A stretch of 64,000 bases of DNA from Serripes groenlandicus (Eukaryota; Mollusca; Bivalvia; Cardiida; Cardiidae): positions 16,409,139 to 16,473,138 of the forward strand of contig JASEVX010000003.1 of NCBI GenBank assembly GCA_031761405.1, in the 5' to 3' direction. Position 1 is the stretch's first letter. Every line of letters begins with the position of its first letter. Made by a program: the position numbers and the translations under genes. Positions 34,793 to 43,639 of this stretch are shown here, in pieces. Below the pieces are notes generated by a model, which saw only the letters and a program-made list of their open reading frames with translations, had not been told where the DNA came from and ran no database searches.

Positions 34793-35128
34793 GGATAACA
34801 AATATGTGTTTCACTTTATTCTGTCTTTGTATTATTTCATGACAAATTAAAACCCATATTAGCTTTTCACTTTTCTCCCGTTTATTGTTATGGGTCGACG
34901 AATTGTTGATGACGAAACCAAGATTCAAGTGCTATGTCTTGCTTTTTACATAAAATAATTATAGTATATGTATAAAGATTAAAAAGGCGAATGTAAATGT
35001 GCAAATCATTACTTCGAAACATTATTCTAAATGGGTATAAAATCAAAAATAACTTACGAGGCGGTGGAGTTTTTTCAATGTCCATCGTGAACAGGAAGTC
35101 GTTCTAGTGAAGCATTACGGGTATTCAT

Positions 35129-35196
35129 ACCAGAGACATATGTCTCTGGTTTACCGACTAATGCACGGTTTATCGACGAAACCTATGTAGGTTTCG
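35129..35196. other. Cluster of short palindromes beside the 2.9-kb palindrome
   Basis: At 35129-35150 ACCAGAGACATATGTCTC with TGGT is a perfect 22-bp palindrome. At 35177-35196 CGAAACCTA, spacer TG, TAGGTTTCG is an inverted repeat. CAAAACACGTTTTG follows at about 35197. They lie just outside the left arm that begins at 35238. Confidence 0.7.
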
Positions 35197-35237
35197 CAAA
35201 ACACGTTTTGGGTTTTGTGACTATGGAACACAGGGCT

Positions 35238-36573
35238 GGACTATGTCGATATCAAACAATCCTTCCATTTGTTCCGAACTTCCACAAATGCTAAATAAGA
35301 CAAATATATCAAAGAACGATGTAATGTCAGACGTAGAGGAGTTGCAGATGTTATGCATTTTTCGTCTTGTTAGGCGGCTAAAGTAAAGGTAGAATTTCAA
35401 AATCAGACAAACGCTTGTTTTTGTTTTTTTAATTTGTATATGCCCAATTCCCAATCTATATGCAAAATCGTATACTTAATCAGTGTTACAGTAGCTTTAA
35501 ATTGACTTTTGTCAGTTTGGACGCCACATTAGATTACACAGTAAATTATATTTTTTCTTTATTAAAACCAGACAAACGTATTTGATATCAAACAACCTTT
35601 TATAACAAGTTGTGCGAACTGCATACTTTTAACCAGCATAAGAACATAAAGCGGATGTAATAATAAAACCTTTTAAAAGGAAGAAATATTGGATTATGCC
35701 GGAATTAGAGCCTAGATAAAGGGTACACCCATAGTCACAATTCATATGCATCCATATCCATTTGTTGTGCTACGTTTGATTACTTTGTTCCAGCATGAAA
35801 TGTTAGAAATCGATGTTAAATGGGATACATATTGTATTCCCATCATTTAAAATGCCATATTAGGAAACACCCGAAGTAGTGTCTCAATTATTGACACACG
35901 CATTTATTATGTCAATATTCCCAATACCCTTCCTATGCGCTGAATTTCATACTTAGAGACAGCATATTATGTAATTAAAAAACTTTTAAGCTGGATATTT
36001 ATTAAATTTCCGCCATTTTGGAGATCTTCAAATTGTGCTTATATACCCCAACACCAAGCTTTGTTCAAAATGTGATGATATCATCCAGCAGGTAATGATT
36101 TGTATCCACTAGACTAAAAGGACATTACTTTTCAGAAGATCAGATTGCACGAATGCGCCGGCTGATCTGGTTATACAATGGTCGCAAATGCTTAACGGTT
36201 TGTTTTCGCAGAATGTCGCTAAATTAAACATTTATTGGGAGGAACATCATATTTTTGTTTTAACTTTTAAAACATCCTGACAAGAACCTGAATGAAAAAT
36301 AGAAATGGCGTTGAACCCTGTTACTTATATATAATGTAAATGGTTGCCAGCATTTAAAACATCCGAGTGAAAAGTTGTTTATATAGCAACTTGGAAGCAT
36401 ACTTTCGATACACAGTTGATACTATTCGAGAAACTCGAGAAGTCTTAGTTCAGATTCCTATATTGTGTTTTATAAAGTCATCTGTTGCAAGGCATCCAAT
36501 GTCGTATAATTATCAGATTAAACCTTTTTGACTTCCAAATTACATGAAACCCGAAATTTGCCATTACTATTGG
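35238..36573 (+). repeat. Left arm of a 2.9-kb imperfect palindrome
   Basis: The reverse complement of 36880-38114 follows this arm throughout. Matching landmarks: GGACTATGTCGATATCAAAC with its complement at 38095-38114, CGTATACTTAATCAGTGTTA (35469) with 37937-37956, CATAGTCACAATTCATATGC (35730), GACAAACGTATTTGATATCA with the same word at 37830-37850, and GAAATTTGCCATTACTATTG (36553) with 36881. The arms differ by many substitutions and indels, so gene conversion has not kept them identical. It carries a short ORF-family member at its outer end. Confidence 0.8.
35243..35386 (+). CDS. Member 2 of the short conserved ORF family (C-terminal part)
   Basis: Forty-seven codons from ATG (MSISNNPSICSELPQM) to a TAA. 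The end, MSDVEELQMLCIFRLVRRLK, aligns with the minus-strand members at 37993-38172 (DVVEELQMLCISRLLGRLK) and 38189-38389 (DVVEELQMLCITHLVRRLK). Length differences between members are whole codons; for example one valine codon is missing here. The MSRNARSSKT-type start seen in the others is absent because homology stops at 35238. No domain is recognised. Confidence 0.45.
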   Translation: MSISNNPSICSELPQMLNKTNISKNDVMSDVEELQMLCIFRLVRRLK

Positions 36574-36879
36574 ACTTTTTCATATGTTTGCCTCAATGCT
36601 TTCAAAGCCGTCTGCTGCAGATATGAGGGAGAGTGTTAAAGAGATTAGCCTATTACCTCACACAGATGACATTTGACACCTGCAATTGAACATGACTTTT
36701 GAAAACATTGCAATAAAAGTAAAATTGCTCAGAACGATCAATATCACATTGATTGCAATATTTTCATTTCTTTATCAATACAAATCTTTCAGTTTTTTAG
36801 TTTGTTATAATTGTTCGTCTGATGATTGGAAAGCAGACGAGCTTTGAAAAGTCAAATGAATTAATGGGTTAACACAATG
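36574..36879. other. Spacer of the 2.9-kb palindrome
   Basis: 306 bp. Contains decayed TTAA-family MITE half-sites: GCCGTCTGCTGCAGATATGA near 36606 and GTCTGATGATTGGAAAGCAGACG near 36814, with GAAAACATTGCAATAAAAG between them. A MITE may therefore sit at the centre of symmetry. Confidence 0.5.
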
Positions 36880-38114
36880 CCAATAGAAATGGCAAGTTTC
36901 GGGTTCCATGTAAATTAGCAGCCAAACCGTATAATGTCTCTTTAAGATATATCCACATCTGTCTAAAGTGACAAAGGTTTAACCTGATAATTATACGACA
37001 TTGGATGCATTTGCAACAGATGCATTTTTAAAACACAGTAGTAACCTAAATTAAGACTTCTCGAGTGTCCCGAATATCATCATATGTGTATCGAAAGTAT
37101 ACTTCCAAGTTGCCATATTAACAACTTTTCACTCGGATGTTTTAAATGCAGGCAACATTTAACCTGTTTTATAAGTTACCGGGTTTAACATCATTACTGT
37201 TGTTCAGTCGAGTTCTTCTTTGGATGTTCTGAAAATTAAAACAAAAACATTATGAATAAATGTTTAATTTAGTAACGTTCACAAAGGCTATCAGTAGGCT
37301 TCCGATAAGCATTGTCCATTTAGTCTTGTTGTTACATATTCTAACCTGCTGGATATAATAATAAAATGTTGAGCAAAGCTTGGTGATGAGGTATATAAGC
37401 ATACAAAAGGGTGATTCCAATTTTGAAATATCCACTTTAAAGTTTATTTAATAACATAATATTCTGACTTAAAGTATGAAATTCAGCGCATAGGAAGAAC
37501 ATTGGGAATATTGACATAACAAATAGGTGTGTCAATTATTGAAACTCTACTTCCGGTGTTACCTAATATGGCAATTTAAATAGCGAGAATACAATGTGTA
37601 TTCAATTTAACATCGATTTCTAACATTTCATTCTTGGACAAAGGAATGAAATGTATCACAACAAATATATATGGGGTGCATATGAATTGTGACTATGGGT
37701 GTACCCGTTATCTAGGCTCTATTTCCGGCGTAATCCAATATTGCTTCTATTTAAAAGGTTTATTATTGCATCCGCTATATAACTTATGCTGGTTAAAAGT
37801 ATGCAGTTTCGTACAACTTTTTATAAAAGGCTGTTTGATATAAAGTACGTTGTCTGGTTTTAATTAGACACAATGATATTTCCGGTGTAATCAATTGTGT
37901 CGTCCAAACTGGCAAAAGTCAATGTTAAACTACTGTAACACTGATTAAGTATACGATTTGGCATATAGATGTCTGATTTTGAAATTCTACCTCTACTTTA
38001 GCCGCCCAAGAAGACGAGAAATGCATAACATCTGCAACTCCTCTACTACGTCTGACATGACATTTTTGGAAATTCGGAAAAATATGGAAGGATTGTTTGA
38101 TATCGACATAGTCC
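36880..38114 (-). repeat. Right arm of the 2.9-kb imperfect palindrome
   Basis: Reverse complement of 35238-36573 with indels (see there). Landmarks include CACTCGGATGTTTTAAATGC, CCTGCTGGATATAATAATAA and TGAATTGTGACTATGGGTGT. Its outer end runs on without symmetry into a direct repeat of its last 200 bp (38165-38389). Confidence 0.8.
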
Positions 38115-38172
38115 TGATTATATAGTTACTCTTTTGCCTAAGGGTCTTCGAGGAACGGGCATTGCGAGACAT
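37993..38172 (-). CDS. Member 3 of the short conserved ORF family (full length)
   Basis: Fifty-nine codons on the minus strand, ATG at 38172, TAG at 37993-37995. It starts MSRNARSSKTLRQKSNYII and ends DVVEELQMLCISRLLGRLK. This is the member that spans both conserved ends. The protein is basic and hydrophilic with a leucine-rich, possibly helical C-terminus. It extends beyond the palindrome arm boundary at 38114, so its N-terminal third has no counterpart in the left arm. Unknown function. Confidence 0.5.
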   Translation of the reverse strand: MSRNARSSKTLRQKSNYIIRTMSISNNPSIFFRISKNVMSDVVEELQMLCISRLLGRLK

Positions 38173-38188
38173 GTCTGATTTTGAAATT

Positions 38189-38389
38189 CTACCTTAACTT
38201 AAGCCGTCTAACAAGATGAGTAATGCATAACATCTGCAATTCCTCTACAACGTCTGATATTACATACTTCTTTGACATATTTGTCTCATTTAGTATTTTT
38301 GGAAGTTCGGAAACATGTGAAAGGATTATGTAGTTACTCATTTTGATTTGAGTATTTGAGGAACGGGCATTTGCGAGCCGGGGGGACAT
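38189..38389 (-). CDS. Member 4 of the short conserved ORF family
   Basis: Sixty-six codons, minus strand, a direct tandem copy of member 3. It contains NARSSNTQIKMSNYIILSHV, SELPKILNETNMSKKYVISD and VVEELQMLCITHLVRRLKLR. The middle agrees better with member 2 (SELPQMLNKTNISKNDVMSD) than with member 3, so members 2 and 4 keep the ancestral middle. The stop is shifted two codons downstream. Confidence 0.5.
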   Translation of the reverse strand: MSPRLANARSSNTQIKMSNYIILSHVSELPKILNETNMSKKYVISDVVEELQMLCITHLVRRLKLR

Positions 38390-38390
38390 T

Positions 38391-38655
38391 CAAAACCTAT
38401 ATGGTCAAAACCCATACGGTCCAATAATGACATTGTGGTCAAAACCCATACGGTTGGAAATACAGGGAAATCAAAACCGATATGATTTAAATACAGCGTA
38501 GTCAAAACCGATATGATTTAAAATGCAGGATACTCAAAACCAATATGATCTAAAGTGCAGGGTAGTCAAAACCATAATGTTTGAAATTTCAGGGTATTCA
38601 AAAAGACAAAACCCATATGGTTAAAAATGCAGAGTACACAAAACTCCAATGATTG
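38391..38655 (+). repeat. Minisatellite, about 33-bp units
   Basis: Roughly eight units built on TCAAAACCGATATGATTTAA followed by ATGCAGGGTAG, spaced mostly 31-34 bp (repeat words near 38406, 38440, 38472, 38503, 38534, 38567, 38607 and 38638). It begins immediately after ORF member 4. Confidence 0.8.
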
Positions 38656-38775
38656 GAATTTATTCAATCACAGGTGATAAATGAAATAAGATGATAACTG
38701 CTTGCAAGTGATAATTGCTTGCCAGTGAATATTTCTTAAAAAGATAGCAATAAGCTGGATCGTTTGCAGGAGACT

Positions 38776-38842
38776 AACTTTGCCCATGTTTTTGAGATAT
38801 TTCTCTAAGTTATCAAAATATCTCTCAAACATGGGCAAAGTT
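38776..38842. other. Large hairpin, about 27-bp arms
   Basis: AACTTTGCCCATGTTT with TTGAGATATTT faces AAATATCTCTC with AAACATGGGCAAAGTT, with only a couple of mismatches and a short loop. Confidence 0.75.
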
Positions 38843-39019
38843 AGAGAGATATCTCAATAGTAAAAAGGCGTTTTATAGATGATATGTATTGCGAGTGTTA
38901 ATCATCAACGTCAAAGGAAAGCTAATTTTTCGGGATTTTGCGACCGGTGAATGGTATATACCCTATAGGTGGTAAGAGCTATCTTGATAACTTAGAGAAA
39001 TATCTCTATAACATAGTGA

Positions 39020-39046
39020 GATATCTCTATAGTTTATAGAGATATC
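39020..39046. other. Perfect 12-bp hairpin with GATATCTC words
   Basis: GATATCTCTATA, loop GTT, TATAGAGATATC. The same GAGATATCTC and AGAAATATCTC words recur at 38803-38860 and 38975-39000, next to the CGTACG-rich repeat; a related run (AGAGAGACATCTCTCT) is near the uninterrupted copy at 21866. Confidence 0.7.
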
Positions 39047-39049
39047 AAT

Positions 39050-39273
39050 CTTACATGCTTAGAGACATAATTTCCTGAAAATTGATATATCAAATGCAAA
39101 GGTGGCCAATCCTATTTTTAGCAATTCAGCATTCATGAACGGCATCAGATCAGTGGTCTACAAAGAATCATTTTGTTTTCCTTGAGGTAGGAGGTAGGAA
39201 GAAAAAAAGCTGGGACACCGTGCGTACACCGGGCGTACACCGTGGGCAACGTGAGAGGGCATCGTAGGAGGTA
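39050..39273 (+). repeat. CGTACG-rich repeat, left part interrupted by TIR element copy 1
   Basis: Collinear with the reverse complement of 21570-21800: ATTGATATATCAAATGCAAA, GAACGGCATCAGATCAGTGG, GCTGGGACACCGTGCG and GCATCGTAGGAGG. The match continues at 42935, after the inserted element. Confidence 0.75.
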
Positions 39274-40714
39274 CAGTACAGCTCAATGGGGTTTTAAAAA
39301 AAAACCGCGCCCCAGGGTTGAGAGGGATATCGATAAAATGATAAACCGCCGGCGTTCAGTCACTCCCCCGGCTTAACCCGGCGATTTCCAGGTATTTCAG
39401 ATATGTGCCCTCTTTAGAGGTATTGCATGGTTCCCTCTGCAGAAAATGTTAAATGGGAGTGGCCTGTTTTTCTTCCGCGGAACCCCCGCGGAAAAATGCG
39501 AGTGGGTGTGTTGTAATGTTATCCGATCATACAGGTCATTACATGTCTCCTCGGATAATAGCAAACCAGTGCCTAAATCAAAAAATGACAATTGAGTCAG
39601 ATCAGATAGATCACTGTTACCAAATGTACCATGATGTACACTGTAGACCTGGATTTGTATGCGCATATGTGTGCAAACTTGACTCATCATATATGTTTTA
39701 TATGCTAAAACATAGAAACACTGAAACAGTCGCTAAAATACCTTACTTGAATACTTTGAACATCGAGTTGTCTGAGCTCTATTGCGATGAAATCTGCATG
39801 TGTATAGAACAAACATTCATAATCAAATTTAATGTTCTACAGCATAATTGAGAAATAAAGCCTCACCTTTGAGAATAATAATCCTATTTCTACATTCACA
39901 TACAATTTAGATCAACACAATTATGATAACTACATAAACAAATTTATATTGATTTACCAAATCAAACAAAAATCACTTTTTATACGACACTACATTGAAG
40001 ACAAATGAATCGCAAAACAGATTACTGTTTGCGAGTAAATGGGTTAACACTTTGTAAAGCACGTGACAGATGAAAAACGGGTGATATATTTTGTGTTGGT
40101 TGTCAGGCTGATTGAAAGACCAAACACTTTAAAAAATACATTAATGACTTTCATCCTACGCGCAAAATAGATGCGGTATATTTTATCGTGTCAGGGTAAA
40201 TAAAATCGTTAGTATTGGTAACTTAACAATACAATACCATGATCTAACTGAAATATAGTTGAAAGTCATCTACAGAATGTCTCTTTATCTTAATCCGTAT
40301 TAAAGAGTGGTATACCGTTAATTTCTCCTATTCTATATCTCAAAGGCAGGTTGGTTAATCAGCGTGACAATATTATATGTATAAAGATAATTCCTGAAAA
40401 ACAAGCGCAATTGTATTAACTGTGCATCATTAAACATCGTCTAAATAAGTGACTTAAAATAAATGAATTTTAAAATATCTGCCGTTCTTAACTATATTTA
40501 CATTTCAATTCATAGATCATTGTCCTGTAATAGGGTCATATCATGGTTCTAGCTACTTAACTATTTACAACCTATTAAAAAAGCTATTACAAAACAGAAT
40601 GTGACTTCTGAAGCTAAGGGATGATTCCATCGGCATAGGGAATGTTGGACTAATCTTAACACGACAGTTTTTCCCGGAGTTATTTGGGCCGGGAAATATA
40701 AGATGGAGGAATAG

Positions 40715-40954
40715 TTGGTTCGGTGGCGGTTGAAGATGAAGGAGGAACTAGACTCGGTAAGGATAAACATCATCAGAAGATATATTAAAGCCTTTTACCT
40801 CGCTGCAGGTAAAACATTTGTTTGGAAAGACACCATCGTGAGCCGCATAAACGAGGGACTAAGACGAAAATATGACAAAGAAGGTTCTTCTAAGAAAATA
40901 CCAGAGGAGGAAAAAACAAATGTTATTCCACTCTTTAGCACTATGTACTATTGA
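40715..40954 (+). pseudogene. Open frame inside copy 1, disrupted in copies 2 and 3
   Basis: Seventy-nine codons, charged, with IRRYIKAFYLAAGKTFVWKD and GLRRKYDKEGSSKKIPEEEK; no family recognised. In copy 3 the corresponding strand (55580-55810, minus) has a stop after GTAAAACATTTGTTT, and in copy 2 about 140 bp are deleted (joined at about 49932). It may be a remnant of an element-encoded protein, but with one open copy of three there is no proof of coding. Confidence 0.3.
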
Positions 40955-41013
40955 ATAAAGTAGACAACATTGTGGCGGACGGGAACACTGTTTTCACTAC
41001 TCTTCTGCTGCTG

Positions 41014-41675
41014 AGCAAATTGACCACAGTAATTTGTCCACAAATAATTTGACCATATCACGTGGAGTCACGCGAAGTCATGTGGAGTCACGCGAAGTCA
41101 CGCGAAGTCACGCGAAGTCACGCGAAGTCACGCGAAGTCACGCGAAGTCACGCGAAGTCACGCGAAGTCACGCAAAGTCATGCGAAGTCACGCGAAGTCA
41201 TGCGGAGTCACGTGGAGTCATGAAAAGTCATGTGGGGTCACGCTAAGTCATGTGGAGTCATGCGAAGTCACACGAAGTCATGTGGAGTCACGCGAAGTCA
41301 TGTGGAGTCACGCGAAGTCATGCGGGGTCATTTGGAGTCACGCTAAGTCATGTGGAGTCATGCAAAGTCACGAGAAGTCATGTGGAGTCACGCGAAGTCA
41401 TGCGAAGTCAAGCGAAGTCATGTGGAGTCACGCGAAGTCATGCGGAGTCACGTGGAGTCACAAGAAGTCATGTGGATTCACGCAAAGTCAAGTGGAGCCA
41501 CGCAAATTCAAGTGGAGTCACGCGAAATCATGTGGAGTCACGCGGAGTCAAGTGGAGTCACACAAAGTCATGCGGAGTCACGTGGAGTCAACTTTCCGTG
41601 CGGTCAAATGACTTGAGGTCGAAATACTGTGGCAAAATTACCTGTGGTCAAATTACTTGTGGTCAAATTACCGCG
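41014..41675. mobile_element. Satellite-bearing insertion with inverted flanking 15-mers
   Basis: On the right, 41600-41675 holds five units like GTGGTCAAATTACTT. On the left, 41014-41060 holds three units of the same word in reverse complement (AATTGACCACAGTAATTTGT and following). Between them lie the 53 decamers. The block is absent from copies 2 and 3, so it arrived in, or expanded within, copy 1. Inverted flanks around an internal tandem array resemble satellite-carrying non-autonomous elements known from molluscs, but no target duplication could be defined. Confidence 0.65.
41061..41590 (+). repeat. Decamer satellite, 53 units in perfect 10-bp register
   Basis: Consensus YGYGRAGTCA; main forms CGCGAAGTCA, TGTGGAGTCA and CGTGGAGTCA. 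All 53 units are exactly 10 bp and there is no indel over 530 bp. Units at 41091-41170 are eight identical CGCGAAGTCA copies, while the 3' side is mixed. Higher-order periods of 20 and 100 bp are visible: 41231-41300 resembles 41331-41400. Almost all 53 units end in AGTCA. Because the unit is not a multiple of three and has no stop on the plus strand, all three plus frames are open and read the same peptide theme (SHAKSREVTR); I do not treat them as genes. Confidence 0.95.
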
Positions 41676-42932
41676 TACCTTTGTTAATACATGTTTCACG
41701 TCACGCCAAAACCGACTATCTGATATATTGACATAAATAGATCTTCTGAATTACATTACATGCACATCCTTTACAACTAAGTTGTGTTATGGTACTGAGA
41801 GGAAGGCTATTCTTATTAACCATTTTCCACATGCAACAAATCAGCAGTAGTCGATTTGAAAACTTATAGGGCAAACATATGGAAACTTTATAAACGAAAG
41901 TACAATTATTGAATAAGGTTGAAACTATTGAGACAATTTCATCTTTTGTCACACTGTTTTCAAATCGTCTTCTGTAGCTGCGTCAGAAAGCGTCTGCAAG
42001 TGGGAAAGGGAAAAAATATAGACGACAAAAGCAGAATTGAACTTCCTCATCTTTTCCAGTCAGTGTTGGGTATAAGTTTCCATATTCAAAACCGCACCAA
42101 ATGCGGGTTTTGTGTATTAAAAGTTGCAATTCTCATTAACAAGCCTCCAGTTGTCATTTTATTACTTTTCGGCCAGAAAACAGATCTGTCAATCAAAGAT
42201 TCTCCGATATTAACAGGAGAGGACATATGACACCGGGTGGTAGAATTGATTTGTGAGTTTATGATACATGATTGCTTCATAAAGCCGACAGCATATGTGT
42301 TTAACCATAACAAAATAATACACACAACTCATATAGAATCCGGTTGATTATATTTTTTTACTATTTTAACCATCCTACGCTAAATCTCAAAAATAAAAAT
42401 TAAAATAAAAATCGTGGAATATTATGTTAATCAATTTCTGTCTATTCAGAGATCTATGTATTTATTTTGTTGTCTGTAAACAATATAACAAAGAGGGTTG
42501 TTCTATATTCTCATGTATATATATGTCATTTTGTTTCGCCGTTTGCAATGCTAAATTGTATTTTCCTCATGTTGTTGTCCACGTAAAAACTGGGAGTATT
42601 AAAGAAATAGAAATTGAAATTGAGATTGTCGACATGTTTTAACACCTATTAATTGAAAGTAATAATTGACGTTCTCTTGTTTGGTCGCATTACGGATTGG
42701 CTAATGTTACATGTCGCGTCTGGTTTACTGAATAATATTTCAATCTTGATTTAAAACAATTGACTCCAATATGATGTTGTATTAACTACCGTTTGATACA
42801 TGATGAAATTCCGCGGGACCGCGGGGTTATTGTAGGGGATTCTCCGCATACAGACGAGCGGGAACGCAGTGGGGCTGCCTTATCAGCCCACGGGGGTGAG
42901 GGTTTTTGGGAAAAAAACCTTGAACTGTACTG

Positions 42933-43092
42933 TACTTCCGAGATCCTTGCGAACTCCGTATGACCTGTCTGCGATGTCCGTACGGATATCCTACGATTGC
43001 ATCCTTTACAAGATCGTACGAGGCCCGTATGCAAGTGACCGGAAGCTACGATTGTCCGGATACCAAACGGAATTTAAAAGTTGGTGGAATCA
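42933..43092 (+). repeat. CGTACG-rich repeat, right part after TIR element copy 1
   Basis: Continues 39050-39273: TACTTCCGAGATCCTTGCGA, CCTGTCTGCGATGTCCGTAC, GATCGTACGAGGCCCGTATG and GATTGTCCGGATACC, matching the minus strand of 21415-21570. Confidence 0.75.
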
Positions 43093-43235
43093 TAATACTA
43101 ATCACAGCTTTCAATCACCGTGACATCATAAATCGTTATCGGATTTCCCTCCGCGGACTGTAATAGTTGCATGATCAAACCCCAAGGGACCGCGAGGTTA
43201 TTGTAGGGAAAACCCTGCGTACAGGTGAGCGTTTA
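43093..43235 (+). mobile_element. Orphan fragment of the TIR element's GC-rich right-end module
   Basis: TCACCGTGACATCATAAATC, GATTTCCCTCCGCGGA, GAATTGCATGATCAAACC-like sequence and GACCGCGAGGTTATTGTAGG with CCCTGCGTACAGGTGAGCG match 51470-51585 in copy 2. It lacks the terminal CAGTACAG repeat and lies outside copy 1's TA duplication, so it is a separate truncated piece. It ends about 45 bp before the zinc-finger ATG. Confidence 0.7.
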
Positions 43236-43280
43236 TTTGACTCTTATACCGAAGATGAATCACATCAGGATGGATCTAAA

Positions 43281-43395
43281 ATGTCTTCAACAATCGAAAA
43301 GAATGTGTATGTTTGTCCGCTGTGTGAGCGTGAATACAAGAGTATCTCTGGGTTTCGTGGACATGTATCAAAGAAGCACAACACAGATTTCAAAG
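43281..43395 (+). CDS. First-exon candidate with a C2H2 zinc finger
   Basis: From ATG at 43281 the frame reads MSSTIEKNVYVCPLCEREYK and continues SISGFRGHVSKKHNTDFK. CPLC, then 12 residues, then H-x4-H is a C2H2 zinc finger (C-x2-C-x12-H-x4-H), a zinc-binding DNA- or RNA-contact module. The exon ends AAAG followed by GTATGTG, a near-consensus splice donor at 43396. The frame stays open upstream through ATG 43257 to 43167, but that part lies in the orphan TIR-element fragment (43093-43235), so 43281 is the more sensible start and the element forms the 5' leader. No downstream exon was identified before 45.4 kb. It could be a cellular zinc-finger gene or a transposon-encoded finger. Confidence 0.6.
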
Positions 43396-43639
43396 GTATG
43401 TGAATTGTTGTTACTATATACACTGTACGCCATATATAGATGATTAATCATTTAGTCTGTAAAATCTATATAATATCTGTGTATCAAGATCTTTATTTAA
43501 GGAAAGCGTTTACTATTAATTATGAAACAACAATCCTACATTGAAACAAAGCAATAAAAGCTAACAATATTTACAAATGTCCTGTGAGTAAGAAAAAGAG
43601 GGTGCACATAAAAAGGTTAAGATTGTATAATCCCATTAT

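Larger units (their letters stand above)
39274..42932 (+). mobile_element. TIR element copy 1 (3659 bp), deletion derivative with TA duplication
   Basis: Ends are CAGTACAGCTCAATGGGG (start) and CCTTGAACTGTACTG (finish), inverted repeats, flanked by TA at 39272-39273 and 42933-42934. The uninterrupted CGTACG-rich repeat at 21.3-21.9 kb reads straight across this site. Against copies 2 and 3 it lacks about 435 bp (equivalent of 46166-46600) and about 2.15 kb (equivalent of 47136-49288). It has gained the satellite element at 41014-41675, in place of about 325 bp, and about 295 bp near 42334-42628. The left end is followed by GC-rich CCGCCGGCG and CCGCGGAACCCCCGCGG motifs; the right end by the ACCGCGGGGTTATTGTAGGG module. 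No transposase is visible, so it is likely non-autonomous. TA duplication and a CAGT start fit Tc1/mariner, but that is a guess. Confidence 0.8.

Noticed and set aside
34595..34928. Serine-leucine repeat proteins on the minus strand
   Set aside because: Translation of a GA microsatellite.
39453..39851. 132-codon plus-strand protein of TIR element copy 1
   Set aside because: The same region is open on the other strand, the frame starts inside the GC-rich end module, and the full frame is not preserved in copies 2 and 3.
41034..41687. Protein genes of 70-145 codons in three overlapping plus-strand frames
   Set aside because: All three frames read the same peptide because the 10-bp repeat has no plus-strand stop; this is a satellite property and not evidence of coding.
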